This document shows positions 34,038 through 41,151 of a DNA stretch of 64,000 nt, piece by piece; position 1 is the first letter of the stretch; every line of letters starts with the position of its first letter. Below the pieces are notes generated by a model. It saw nothing but the letters and a program-made list of their open reading frames with translations. It was not told the origin of the DNA and made no database searches. Source of the DNA: Vagococcus vulneris (lineage in GTDB: Bacteria; Bacillota; Bacilli; Lactobacillales; Vagococcaceae); the NCBI RefSeq assembly GCF_003950515.1, contig NZ_NGJS01000011.1:1-64000 (forward strand). Reading direction: 5' to 3'. The translations under genes and the position numbers were made by a program.

Positions 34038-34049
34038 TTGATATAATTA
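34038..34049 (+). promoter_or_regulatory. Extended -10 promoter of the 79-aa gene
   Basis: TTGATATAATTA is identical over 12 bp to the promoter of the non-coding RNA at 33221, on the same strand. Confidence 0.5.
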
Positions 34050-34069
34050 CCTCAAAGGAGGTGATTACT

Positions 34070-34309
34070 ATGACTTATATTTATGCAAATCTAATCGGTA
34101 CTTGGCATTGTCTCAACGACGATGATAATTGTGTAATGGGACCTAATATGGTTTCCCCAAGTCAATGGTGGGAAGAAAACGCATCATTATGGGCTCCAAT
34201 CCAAAGAAATGAAGCAGACACACTGTATCAATTTCCATATATCATGATCCACTATCAAAATGCCGATTACCGTATTGCTCCATGTCATATCCAAATCGTG
34301 GCTAAATAA
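34070..34309 (+). CDS. Lysogeny-strand protein of unknown function (79 aa)
   Basis: The gene runs right, opposite to its neighbours. AAAGGAGGTGAT, a full match to the anti-SD, stands before the ATG at 34070. The product is Trp/Asn-rich (MTYIYANLIGTWHCLNDDDN, PSQWWEENASLWAPIQRNEA, YRIAPCHIQIVAK). No family is recognised. Its own promoter and + orientation suggest expression together with the immunity genes. Confidence 0.7.
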   Translation: MTYIYANLIGTWHCLNDDDNCVMGPNMVSPSQWWEENASLWAPIQRNEADTLYQFPYIMIHYQNADYRIAPCHIQIVAK

Positions 34310-34484
34310 TATTATTTTTGCAGTTATCTTTTATTTTTCTTAAATTTTCATTCGTAAGTGTGACCTTACTTTGTTGACTTGAATAAAAGGTAGCTGCATG
34401 TTGTTGTAATAAATTAAACTGTGCCGCTGTTAATCCATCTAGCAAATCTATAAATATGTTTATTTTTTTTTCATCAATTTCCAT
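34302..34484 (-). CDS. Small phage protein downstream of cro (60 aa)
   Basis: MEIDEKKINIFIDLLDGLTAAQFNLLQQHAA begins a helical protein. ATG at 34484 follows AGGAGTTGTAGGA. It overlaps the convergent 79-aa gene by 8 bp and follows cro by 16 bp. Function unknown. Confidence 0.6.
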   Translation of the reverse strand: MEIDEKKINIFIDLLDGLTAAQFNLLQQHAATFYSSQQSKVTLTNENLRKIKDNCKNNII

Positions 34485-34500
34485 TCCTACAACTCCTGTC

Positions 34501-34704
34501 CTACAACTCATACATCGTGATAATTGCATCAATAATCCCATTTGCTTTTGCCGATGTATCTTTACCTGAAATAATTAGAGACATTGAACTTTTACTAATT
34601 CCAAATCTATTAGCTAGCATTGTATAGGTAATAAAACTGTTACTCTCGACAAACTCTTTTATTTTCTCTCTATCTTTTAGAGTGATTTGTGCAATTTCTG
34701 TCAT
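34501..34704 (-). CDS. Cro-like repressor
   Basis: The 67-residue protein has a HTH (FITYTMLANRFGISKSSMSL, IISGKDTSAKANGIIDAIIT). It is the first leftward gene opposite cI across the operator region, the position of Cro. ATG at 34704 follows GGAGTGGAAAT. Confidence 0.75.
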   Translation of the reverse strand: MTEIAQITLKDREKIKEFVESNSFITYTMLANRFGISKSSMSLIISGKDTSAKANGIIDAIITMYEL

Positions 34705-34773
34705 ATTTCCACTCCTTTCTTTATTATTCATAAAACAAGTTTAGCAACGAATTGTTAAAACATGTTGACGTTT

Positions 34774-34790
34774 TTAACACAAGATGTTAA
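34774..34790. promoter_or_regulatory. Immunity operator O1
   Basis: TTAACA-CAAGA-TGTTAA, a 17-bp dyad on the cro side of the intergenic region. Two further copies lie near cI. Confidence 0.75.
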
Positions 34791-34916
34791 CATAAAAGCA
34801 TAGTTAAATAAGACATAAAAACATTGATTAAATCACTTTCTTGGCGGATAGCGTTTTATAATCAGTCTAGTTTTTTATTGTCTATTTAGTTACTAAACTT
34901 GTTTACAAGAATTATA

Positions 34917-34933
34917 TTAACATTATTTGTTAA
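34917..34933. promoter_or_regulatory. Immunity operator O2
   Basis: TTAACA-TTATT-TGTTAA, same arms and spacing as O1. Confidence 0.75.
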
Positions 34934-34948
34934 TCTATTCAACTAATT

Positions 34949-34965
34949 TTAACATATTTTGTTAA
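34949..34965. promoter_or_regulatory. Immunity operator O3
   Basis: TTAACA-TATTT-TGTTAA, 32 bp from O2 (three helical turns) and 32 bp before the cI start. Confidence 0.75.
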
Positions 34966-34996
34966 ATATTTTTTCTTGAACGAAAGGATTATTGAT

Positions 34997-35377
34997 ATGA
35001 CAACGTTTGAGAGAATAAAAGAACTGGCTAAGAAACAAGGAAAATCTTTAAATAAAGTGGAAGATGAGCTTGGATATGGTAAAAATGTATTATATCGACT
35101 GAAAAATACAAATCCTTCTTCTGAGAGATTAGAAGAGCTTGCTGACTACTTCAATGTTTCAGTTGATTATTTACTAGGAAGAACTGATGATTCTTCTATT
35201 ATCAATTCACCGGATTGGGCGACTGAAAAAGATGTATTAGATTTAATGGAAATGTTAGATTCAAATGTCAATATGGCGTATGGCGGTGAGGAGCTATCTG
35301 ACTCCGAGAAGCAACGTGTGAAAGACGTTTTAACAGGTATCTTCTGGGAAAAATTACAAAAGAAAAAAGGTCTGTGA
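34997..35377 (+). CDS. CI/ImmR-like repressor without peptidase domain
   Basis: The 126-residue protein has an N-terminal XRE HTH (residues 3-60: RIKELAKKQGKSLNKVEDEL, YADYF-type helix EELADYFNVSVDYLLGRTDD) and a short helical tail. It lacks the S24 self-cleavage domain of lambda CI. Together with the ImmA-like protease next to it this is the ImmR/ImmA type of lysogeny control, where the protease removes the repressor on induction. ATG at 34997 follows AAAGGATTATTGAT. Confidence 0.88.
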   Translation: MTTFERIKELAKKQGKSLNKVEDELGYGKNVLYRLKNTNPSSERLEELADYFNVSVDYLLGRTDDSSIINSPDWATEKDVLDLMEMLDSNVNMAYGGEELSDSEKQRVKDVLTGIFWEKLQKKKGL

Positions 35378-35383
35378 TGTCAC

Positions 35384-35806
35384 TTGAAAGAAAATATAAG
35401 AGTTGCTATCACAAGTCTTTATGGCTTAGCCAATACATATGATCCATTTGTAATTGCGGAATTACTTAATATTGATATTTATTATGTAGACTTCAATAAA
35501 AAACCCTTAGGACACTGTTCTACTATGTTGAAGGAAACTGTTATTACACTTGATCAATCACTTAAAGATAGTAATCAACGTTTTATGGTATGCGCTCATG
35601 AGCTGTTTCATGCTATTAACCACCAAGAATATGCTAGTTATTACTCTATAAGTAAAAATACTAAGAGTAAGATGGAACATGAAGCTAATGAATTTGCTAT
35701 TGAGTTGTTAAAGATGATGTATTCAGAAGAATTTGGATATGTGGCTAAGAGTTATAAAGAACTTGGAGTTTATGGTGTAAGTGAAGAAATGTTGGAGTAT
35801 ATGTAA
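35384..35806 (+). CDS. immA: ImmA/IrrE-family metallopeptidase
   Basis: The 140-residue protein carries the zincin motif in FMVCAHELFHAINHQEY (HExxH), with the third ligand region MEHEANEFAIELL. TTG at 35384 is the likely start, 6 bp after the repressor stop. By analogy with ImmA it cleaves the adjacent repressor to induce the prophage. Confidence 0.9.
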   Translation: MKENIRVAITSLYGLANTYDPFVIAELLNIDIYYVDFNKKPLGHCSTMLKETVITLDQSLKDSNQRFMVCAHELFHAINHQEYASYYSISKNTKSKMEHEANEFAIELLKMMYSEEFGYVAKSYKELGVYGVSEEMLEYM

Positions 35807-35831
35807 AGATTCTTTAAATGGAGGAATGAAA

Positions 35832-37043
35832 ATGTCGGAAAAAAATAATGAGGCTATTTTGTTAAATGTTTTAAAAAAATCTTTATCCGAAATACCTGTA
35901 TTAGACTCATCAGTAGATTATTGGTTAGTTCGCGCTAAATCAGGGCAGTTTTACACTGATTTCAATATCAATGATTATGTCGGTATTGGATGGAATGAAA
36001 TAACTTTAGACGATATTAAGAAGACTAATAATTCTTCTGAACAATTAAAAAATATACTTAAAGAAAAATTAATTGTTCATACTGATGTGCCAATAGAAGA
36101 TAATTCAAGTCCGTTGGATGACTTTTTAGATTTAGAAGAAAATCAGGAAGAAAAAAAGACTATCCTTTCCGAAAAACAATATGGAACATGGGCAGGTCAA
36201 TTATTAAGGTTTGTAAATAATTTGAAAATAAATGATATAGTCGTGGTACCCTCCGAAAATTCAGAATTTTTATTAGTAGGTAAAATAATAGACGATATCT
36301 ATGAATTAACTGATGATCAACTGTTAGAACAAGAATTAACAACTAACTATAAAAAATCTCAGTTTAAAAAACGATGGCCAGTTAAGTGGTTTGGCTATTT
36401 CGACAGGAACGAAGCCGATAGTAAACTATATAAAATGATTTATGCACAAGCAACGTTATCTAATATAAATGATTATAAGCCATTCATTAACAGAGCTATT
36501 TTTCCGTATTATATTCAAGATGAACAATTATTCATATCAATGCGTGTTACACAACCGAATGATATTGACAGTGAGTATTTAGGACAATTCATCTACCAAT
36601 ATTCTTTATTAAACAAATCTGTAGATGATAACAGCAAAGTGATTAGTAAAGTCAACGTCCAATCTGAAGGAATCATCGAACTAATTTCTAATATTGCTCC
36701 AGCGGGACTTATTAGCTTTGCATTATTATCCGGTATTTTAGTTGCACCTTATGGTGGTGAATTAAAATTTTTTGGAAGTTCAATAAAAATTCCTGGATTT
36801 TTAAACGGATATCAAAATAATAAAAATAAAAAGTTAGAAAACACTAGTAAAGAATTGGAAAATTTAAAAAAAGCCAGTGATCTAGCAAAAGAATTAAAAG
36901 TACCTATTTCTGAACTTGGTATTAAATTACCACAAAAACTAATTAATACTATAGAAAAAAATATGGAAGAAGAAGTAAAAAAAGATTCTCTATCTGAAAA
37001 AGACTCATCTAACAAAGATGAAAATTCAGACAAAGAATCCTAG
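35832..37043 (+). CDS. Accessory protein: Mrr-N/PUA-like sensor domain, membrane helix and coiled coil
   Basis: The 403-residue protein lies between immA and the integrase, a common place for immunity or defence genes. Residues about 25-215 resemble the Mrr N-terminal/PUA-like domain of restriction proteins: YWLVRAKSGQFYTDFNINDY VGIGWNE, GTWAGQLLRFVNNLKINDIV VVPSENSEFLLVGKI, and KKRWPVKWFGYFDR. Around residue 285-310 is a hydrophobic segment (APAGLISFALLSGILVAP), then a coiled coil and a Lys/Glu/Ser-rich tail. No nuclease motif is visible. ATG at 35832 follows TGGAGGAATGAAA. A sensor for modified or foreign DNA coupled to a membrane effector is inferred. Confidence 0.65.
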   Translation: MSEKNNEAILLNVLKKSLSEIPVLDSSVDYWLVRAKSGQFYTDFNINDYVGIGWNEITLDDIKKTNNSSEQLKNILKEKLIVHTDVPIEDNSSPLDDFLDLEENQEEKKTILSEKQYGTWAGQLLRFVNNLKINDIVVVPSENSEFLLVGKIIDDIYELTDDQLLEQELTTNYKKSQFKKRWPVKWFGYFDRNEADSKLYKMIYAQATLSNINDYKPFINRAIFPYYIQDEQLFISMRVTQPNDIDSEYLGQFIYQYSLLNKSVDDNSKVISKVNVQSEGIIELISNIAPAGLISFALLSGILVAPYGGELKFFGSSIKIPGFLNGYQNNKNKKLENTSKELENLKKASDLAKELKVPISELGIKLPQKLINTIEKNMEEEVKKDSLSEKDSSNKDENSDKES

Positions 37044-37278
37044 AATTAGTTTACTTTGAATTCAAAATTTCTAGTTAATAGTATTGCTATTAATAGCGAG
37101 ATACAGACTATTAAATACTCATTAGTAATCATGGAATTGTTTAAAATAAACAGAGACAAGGTAAAAAACAAGAGGAAAAAAGTGACATATACAATAAAAT
37201 TAGTTAGTTTTTTTCTCATAATTATTATCTCCTTCCGCTGTTAACATAAATATAAGTTAAATTATTACTAATTTCAAG

Positions 37279-37321
37279 AAAAAAATAGCACTCTATCCCC
37301 GACCAAGAGAACTGAGTGCTA
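37279..37321 (-). terminator. Leftward terminator before the integrase gene
   Basis: The minus strand TAGCACTC-loop-GAGTGCTA is followed by seven T. It would stop leftward antisense transcription from the integrase side. The gap 37044-37394 holds otherwise only the integrase leader; a 62-codon frame there lacks support. Confidence 0.6.
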
Positions 37322-37336
37322 AAACAAAAAAATCAC

Positions 37337-37385
37337 CTAGTAAATAGGCTTCTTTTCTATACCCTATTTTACTAGAAATAGGAGG
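37337..37385 (+). promoter_or_regulatory. Integrase leader with two competing hairpins over the ribosome site
   Basis: CTAGTAAATAGG (37337-37348) can pair with CCTATTTTACTAG (37363-37375), one bulge. The same CCTATTT (37363-37369) can pair with AAATAGG (37376-37382), which covers part of the AGGAGG ribosome site at 37380-37385. The two are mutually exclusive. Confidence 0.5.
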
Positions 37386-37394
37386 AATATACAA

Positions 37395-38531
37395 ATGTGG
37401 ATGGAAAAACTTCCGAACGGAAAGTATAAATATATTGAAAGATACAAAGATCCGTATACAGACAAACCAAAAAAAATAAGCGTGACTTACAATAGTAAAA
37501 GCAGACAAGCTAGAAAAGAAGCGGAAATAGAATTAAATAAAAAGATTACTACTATCCTCAATAATTCAACATCGATTAATACAGAAATAACATTTGGAGA
37601 AGTTTTAGAGGAATGGCTAATAAGATATGAACAACAAGTAAAAAATAGTACTTACTATGCAACAACTCAATCAATGATTACGTTAAAAGAAGTAATCAGT
37701 CCTAACTATAAATTTGCTAAAATAGATCACTTATTATTAAATAAGACGTTTGATACTTTACTTTATGAACGAAATTTATCAAATGCCTACGTTAAAATTA
37801 TTAAGAGTAGAATTTCTCAAATGTATAAATACGCTATAAAAAATGGTTATGTACAGGAATCACCCATGAGAAAAGTAGAAATATCATATAAAAGAAGAAA
37901 ATTTGAAACAATCGATACTTTCTTTTTAGAAGATGATGAATATGAAGAATTAATTGAGATCACAGAATCAAAGAATATAAGATACGCTTTACTCTTTAAA
38001 TGGTTATATCTTAATGGAATGAGAGCAGGTGAAGCACTTGCTTTGACTAACAACGATATAGTATATGAAAAAGAGTCTGATAGTTACTATGCTTCTGTTA
38101 ATGGAACACTTGAATATCATGGAAAAAAGATTCATGAACAAACAAAATCCGATTCAACTAAATCAATAGCAGGTATGAGAAATGTCGATTTATCTGCTAA
38201 ATCCCTTTCTATTTTAAAAGAAATGAACGAACTTAATATAGACCTGGACAATGAATTTATTTTTTGCACAATAAAAGGAACTCCTATTCAGATATCAGCA
38301 ATTAATTCTTTTTTACGTTCATACGTTGAACCTAGAATGATGACTAATAAAAAATTAAGCAGTCACATATTTAGACATACTCATGTGTCTAAATTAGCAG
38401 AATTAGGGGTTCCTCTTTATACTATTCAAGATAGAGTTGGACACGAAAGTAGTGATATTACAGAAAAAATTTATCTTCATGTTACAAAGGATGTAAGAGA
38501 TAAACTGAAATCAGATATCGAAAAATTGTAA
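37395..38531 (+). CDS. int: Tyrosine-type site-specific integrase
   Basis: The 378-residue recombinase has an N-terminal arm-binding domain (KYIERYKDPYTDKPKKISVT), a SAM-like core-binding domain (residues about 58-160) and the catalytic domain: Arg in YLNGMRAGEAL, HxxR in SHIFRHTHVS, and GHESSDITEKIYLHV with the nucleophile Tyr. It integrates the phage into the rplS 3' end, 130 bp from its stop codon. Its RBS is AGGAGG. Confidence 0.95.
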   Translation: MWMEKLPNGKYKYIERYKDPYTDKPKKISVTYNSKSRQARKEAEIELNKKITTILNNSTSINTEITFGEVLEEWLIRYEQQVKNSTYYATTQSMITLKEVISPNYKFAKIDHLLLNKTFDTLLYERNLSNAYVKIIKSRISQMYKYAIKNGYVQESPMRKVEISYKRRKFETIDTFFLEDDEYEELIEITESKNIRYALLFKWLYLNGMRAGEALALTNNDIVYEKESDSYYASVNGTLEYHGKKIHEQTKSDSTKSIAGMRNVDLSAKSLSILKEMNELNIDLDNEFIFCTIKGTPIQISAINSFLRSYVEPRMMTNKKLSSHIFRHTHVSKLAELGVPLYTIQDRVGHESSDITEKIYLHVTKDVRDKLKSDIEKL

Positions 38532-38535
38532 TGCC

Positions 38536-38552
38536 TGCCCCTTTTTTGCCCC
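38536..38552 (+). repeat. Arm-type integrase sites, right arm
   Basis: TGCCCCTTTTTTGCCCC matches 1721-1737 exactly. It lies 5 bp after the integrase stop and about 130 bp from the attR core, as expected for an arm site. Confidence 0.55.
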
Positions 38553-38613
38553 TTTCATACATTTTCATCGATGATTTACCGAGGGATATCTCAAGTTAAA
38601 TAACTCTTTATAC

Positions 38614-38645
38614 ACAAAAAGCACCCTATTTTCATAGGGTGCTTT
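38614..38645 (-). terminator. rplS terminator supplied by the phage
   Basis: The minus strand AAAGCACCCTAT-loop-ATAGGGTGCTTT is a perfect 12-bp stem followed by TTTTT. It lies on the phage side of the att core. Confidence 0.85.
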
Positions 38646-38664
38646 CCATATTAATAACGAATTA

Positions 38665-39012
38665 TTAACGACGTACTTCTTTGATTCTAGCTGCTTTACC
38701 GTGTAATGCGCGTAAGTAGTAAAGTTTCGCACGACGTACTTTACCAAAGCGTACTACCTCAATTTGAGCAACGCGTGGCGTATGTAATGGGAATGTACGT
38801 TCCACACCAACACCATTAGAAATTTTACGAACTGTATAAGTTGCGCTGATTCCAGTTCCACGGCGTTTGATTACAACACCTTCAAATAACTGGATACGTT
38901 CACGAGTACCTTCGACAACTTTAGCATGGACACGTACAGTGTCTCCAGGTCTAAATGCTGGGATATCAGAACGTAATTGTTCACTTGTAATTGCTTCGAT
39001 TAATGGATTCAT
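38665..39012 (-). CDS. rplS: Ribosomal protein L19
   Basis: The 115-residue protein lies at the 30S-50S interface. It reads [20 protein letters not shown] to [14 protein letters not shown], fully conserved. ATG at 39012 follows AAGGAG at 10 bp; a nearer ATG is too close. The last ~15 codons are in the att core and are supplied by the prophage with synonymous codons. It has its own promoter and leader after trmD. Confidence 0.98.
   Translation of the reverse strand: MNPLIEAITSEQLRSDIPAFRPGDTVRVHAKVVEGTRERIQLFEGVVIKRRGTGISATYTVRKISNGVGVERTFPLHTPRVAQIEVVRFGKVRRAKLYYLRALHGKAARIKEVRR
38684..38713. repeat. attR core
   Basis: Exact copy of 1573-1602 except one base (G at 38701 against A at 1590). 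It forms the end of the intact rplS gene. Confidence 0.85.
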
Positions 39013-39092
39013 TTTCCACATTCTCCTTATTCCGAAATACTCATACGATCAAGTCACAGCGGAGTATTGTAATAGGTGAGTTTTTCACTCAC
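39013..39092 (-). promoter_or_regulatory. L19 leader (autoregulatory mRNA structure)
   Basis: The 5' untranslated RNA between promoter and rplS contains a GTGAGTG/CACTCAC hairpin (39076-39092 region) and the segment ATACTCCGCTGTGACTTGAT then CGGAATAAGGAG, which resembles the Firmicutes L19 leader. There L19 binds its own leader to limit translation. Confidence 0.6.
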
Positions 39093-39098
39093 TATGGT

Positions 39099-39127
39099 AT
39101 CTTACCATAAAGAAAAAGTCATGTAAA
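39099..39127 (-). promoter_or_regulatory. Promoter of rplS
   Basis: TTTACA and TAAGAT are 17 bp apart on the minus strand, just downstream of trmD. Confidence 0.65.
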
Positions 39128-39137
39128 GTTCTTTTAT

Positions 39138-39881
39138 TTACAAAATACCTTCTTCTACTTTTATTTCATGTAAGAGTTCGATCATCTCATCCGTTAGTTC
39201 CATGCTTTCCAACATATCAGGTCGTCTAAGGAATGTTCGCCGTAGTGATTCTTTTAATTGCCACTTAGCAATTAATTTATGATTACCATTTGTCAGGACA
39301 TGTGGCACTTCCATGCCGTGATAATTTGCCGGACGCGTATACTGTGGATGTTCTAAAAGACCAGTTGAGTGAGAGTCACCCTTTGCTGATTCATCATTAC
39401 CTAGCACCTCTGGAAGCAAACGTACTGTAGCATCAATCATGACCATTGCACCTAATTCACCGCCTGTCAAAACGTAATCACCCAATGACACTTCATCCGT
39501 TACCAATGAACGAATACGCTCATCATAGCCTTCATAATGTCCGCAGACAAACACAAGATTTTGTTCTTTCGCAAAATCTTCTGCCATTTTCTGATCAAAT
39601 TGTTTTCCTGCTGGGTCTAATAGAATAACGCGAGGTCTAGGATTATTGGATATATTTTTTATTTCTTTTAAAGCATCATCTATCGGCTGAACCTTTAACA
39701 ACATACCGGCACCGCCACCATATGGATAATCATCGACTTGCTGATGCTTATTATCAGAATACTCTCTAAAATTTGTCACATTAATTTCAAGCAGTTCTTT
39801 AGCAATTGCTTTACCTAAAATCGACTCATTTAAAACACCTTCAAACATTCTTGGAAATAAAGTCAATACATCAATTCTCAT
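39138..39881 (-). CDS. trmD: tRNA (guanine-37-N1)-methyltransferase
   Basis: The 247-residue SPOUT methyltransferase makes m1G37 in tRNA and prevents frameshifting. Markers: [20 protein letters not shown] at the N-terminus, [32 protein letters not shown] and [20 protein letters not shown] (the trefoil knot). Its start codon overlaps the rimM stop by one base. Confidence 0.98.
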   Translation of the reverse strand: MRIDVLTLFPRMFEGVLNESILGKAIAKELLEINVTNFREYSDNKHQQVDDYPYGGGAGMLLKVQPIDDALKEIKNISNNPRPRVILLDPAGKQFDQKMAEDFAKEQNLVFVCGHYEGYDERIRSLVTDEVSLGDYVLTGGELGAMVMIDATVRLLPEVLGNDESAKGDSHSTGLLEHPQYTRPANYHGMEVPHVLTNGNHKLIAKWQLKESLRRTFLRRPDMLESMELTDEMIELLHEIKVEEGIL

Positions 39882-40405
39882 CAGTCCATCAACCCTTCAG
39901 GAATATCGACAACGACTTTGTCATTTGCTACATCAACTGAAAGAATAACTGACTCAATGTATGGCAATAAGATATCCTTTTTATTTTTCCCCTCTTGTTG
40001 TACCACCCATACGTCATTTGCACCCGGAGATAATATTTCTTTAATGCTGCCTAATTTATTACCATCTTTGTCGTAAACAGACAATCCGATAATCTCATGA
40101 TAATAGAAAGCATTCTCTTCTAAATCACCTAATTCGTCCTTAGATATTTTTAAAATCCCGTCCCGATAGTGTTCGACATCATTAATCCATGGGTGATCTT
40201 CAAAGCTTAAAATATCAAAGTTTTTATGTTTACGATGAGATTTAATAGTTAATTCTTTCTTCGGTTTACCTTCTTGAAATAGCCATAGTTTATTGCCGGT
40301 TTGATAGCGTTCGTCTGCAAAGTCTGTTTTAGAAATAACTCTGACTTCGCCTTTAATACCTTGTGTATTTACTATTTTACCAACATTTAAGTATTCTTCT
40401 GTCAC
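39881..40405 (-). CDS. rimM: Ribosome maturation factor RimM
   Basis: The 174-residue protein helps 16S rRNA 3' domain folding and binds S19. It has the N-terminal RimM domain ([20 protein letters not shown]) and the C-terminal PRC barrel ([40 protein letters not shown]). Coupled with trmD. Confidence 0.97.
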   Translation of the reverse strand: MTEEYLNVGKIVNTQGIKGEVRVISKTDFADERYQTGNKLWLFQEGKPKKELTIKSHRKHKNFDILSFEDHPWINDVEHYRDGILKISKDELGDLEENAFYYHEIIGLSVYDKDGNKLGSIKEILSPGANDVWVVQQEGKNKKDILLPYIESVILSVDVANDKVVVDIPEGLMD

Positions 40406-40467
40406 CAGTTTAACGCCCTCTTTCTCAAAATAATTTCTATTGTTTCATAGTTATTGCCCTTTATACT

Positions 40468-40513
40468 TAAAAAAAGCAGATTACCACTAACCTAAGTCAG
40501 TCGTAATCTGCTT
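40468..40513 (-). terminator. Terminator after khpA
   Basis: The minus strand GCAGATTAC-loop-GTAATCTGC is followed by seven T. It separates rpsP-khpA from rimM-trmD. Confidence 0.85.
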
Positions 40514-40518
40514 TATTG

Positions 40519-40779
40519 TTACGCATTTTCACTTGTAGCATGTTCTAAAATATTTAAACGAACTCGTTTTGGTTCATCTGTACGAATACTGTAAACGATA
40601 GTTCGAATAGCGGTTACTACTCGTCCCTGCTTACCAATAATTCGCCCAATATCTTCAGGCGCTACTGAAAGGTTATACTCCATAAAAGCATCTGATTCTG
40701 ATACTTCTAAAGAGACTTTTTCAGGTTGACTAACTAACGGGCGGACAATGGTTAAAACCAAATCTTTTGCATCAGTCAT
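40519..40779 (-). CDS. khpA: KH-domain RNA-binding protein KhpA (YlqC)
   Basis: The 86-residue single KH domain (EDIGRIIGKQGRVVTAIRTI with the GxxG loop) is encoded right after rpsP as in other Firmicutes. KhpA works with KhpB in post-transcriptional control and cell division. Confidence 0.93.
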   Translation of the reverse strand: MTDAKDLVLTIVRPLVSQPEKVSLEVSESDAFMEYNLSVAPEDIGRIIGKQGRVVTAIRTIVYSIRTDEPKRVRLNILEHATSENA

Positions 40780-40791
40780 TCAAATCCCACC

Positions 40792-41067
40792 TTATTTTTT
40801 TGTGTATTTAGCGTCGTGATGTTTTTTCATAATTCCTTCACGAGATAAAATGTTGCGTACAGTATCAGAAGGTTGTGCACCTTTTGATAACCAGTCTAAG
40901 ATTAAGTCTTCTTTAACTGTCACTTCAGCTGGGTTGATTAGCGGGTTGTAAGTTCCCACTACTTCGATATAACGTCCATCACGAGGTGAACGAGAATCTG
41001 CTACTACCATACGATAAAATGGTTTCTTTTTAGAACCCATACGTTTTAAACGAATTTTAACTGCCAT
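40792..41067 (-). CDS. rpsP: Ribosomal protein S16
   Basis: The 91-residue protein [20 protein letters not shown] to [12 protein letters not shown] is a full-length S16. The ATG at 41067 follows GGAGGTGCCAATATA; the longer frame has no ribosome site. Confidence 0.98.
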   Translation of the reverse strand: MAVKIRLKRMGSKKKPFYRMVVADSRSPRDGRYIEVVGTYNPLINPAEVTVKEDLILDWLSKGAQPSDTVRNILSREGIMKKHHDAKYTKK

Positions 41068-41111
41068 TATATTGGCACCTCCACATATTTCTTTTCTTAA
41101 ACACAAGACAT

Positions 41112-41140
41112 AGTTTATCAGATTTGAAATGACATGTAAA
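41112..41140 (-). promoter_or_regulatory. Promoter of rpsP-khpA
   Basis: TTTACA and TAAACT with a 17-bp spacer on the minus strand, 45 bp before rpsP. Confidence 0.6.
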
Positions 41141-41151
41141 GTGTTTTTTCT

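Larger units (their letters stand above)
1573..38700. mobile_element. Complete temperate siphophage prophage integrated in rplS
   Basis: A full set of phage modules lies between two copies of the rplS 3' end that are 37,111 bp apart: lysis, tail, head, packaging, late regulator, replication, immunity and tyrosine integrase. Lytic genes point left, immunity and integrase genes point right. All essential structural genes appear open and of usual length, so the prophage looks intact. The replication set (DUF669, AAA ATPase, DEAD helicase, PriCT primase, RusA) and head set (SPP1-like portal, MuF, DUF4355 scaffold) are of the kind found in prophages of Lactobacillales. Confidence 0.95.

Noticed and set aside
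37056-37244. 62-codon + strand frame (MNSKFLVNSIAINS...)
   Set aside because: TTG start without a ribosome site, biased composition, and no ribosome site for the internal ATG; treated as intergenic sequence before the integrase.
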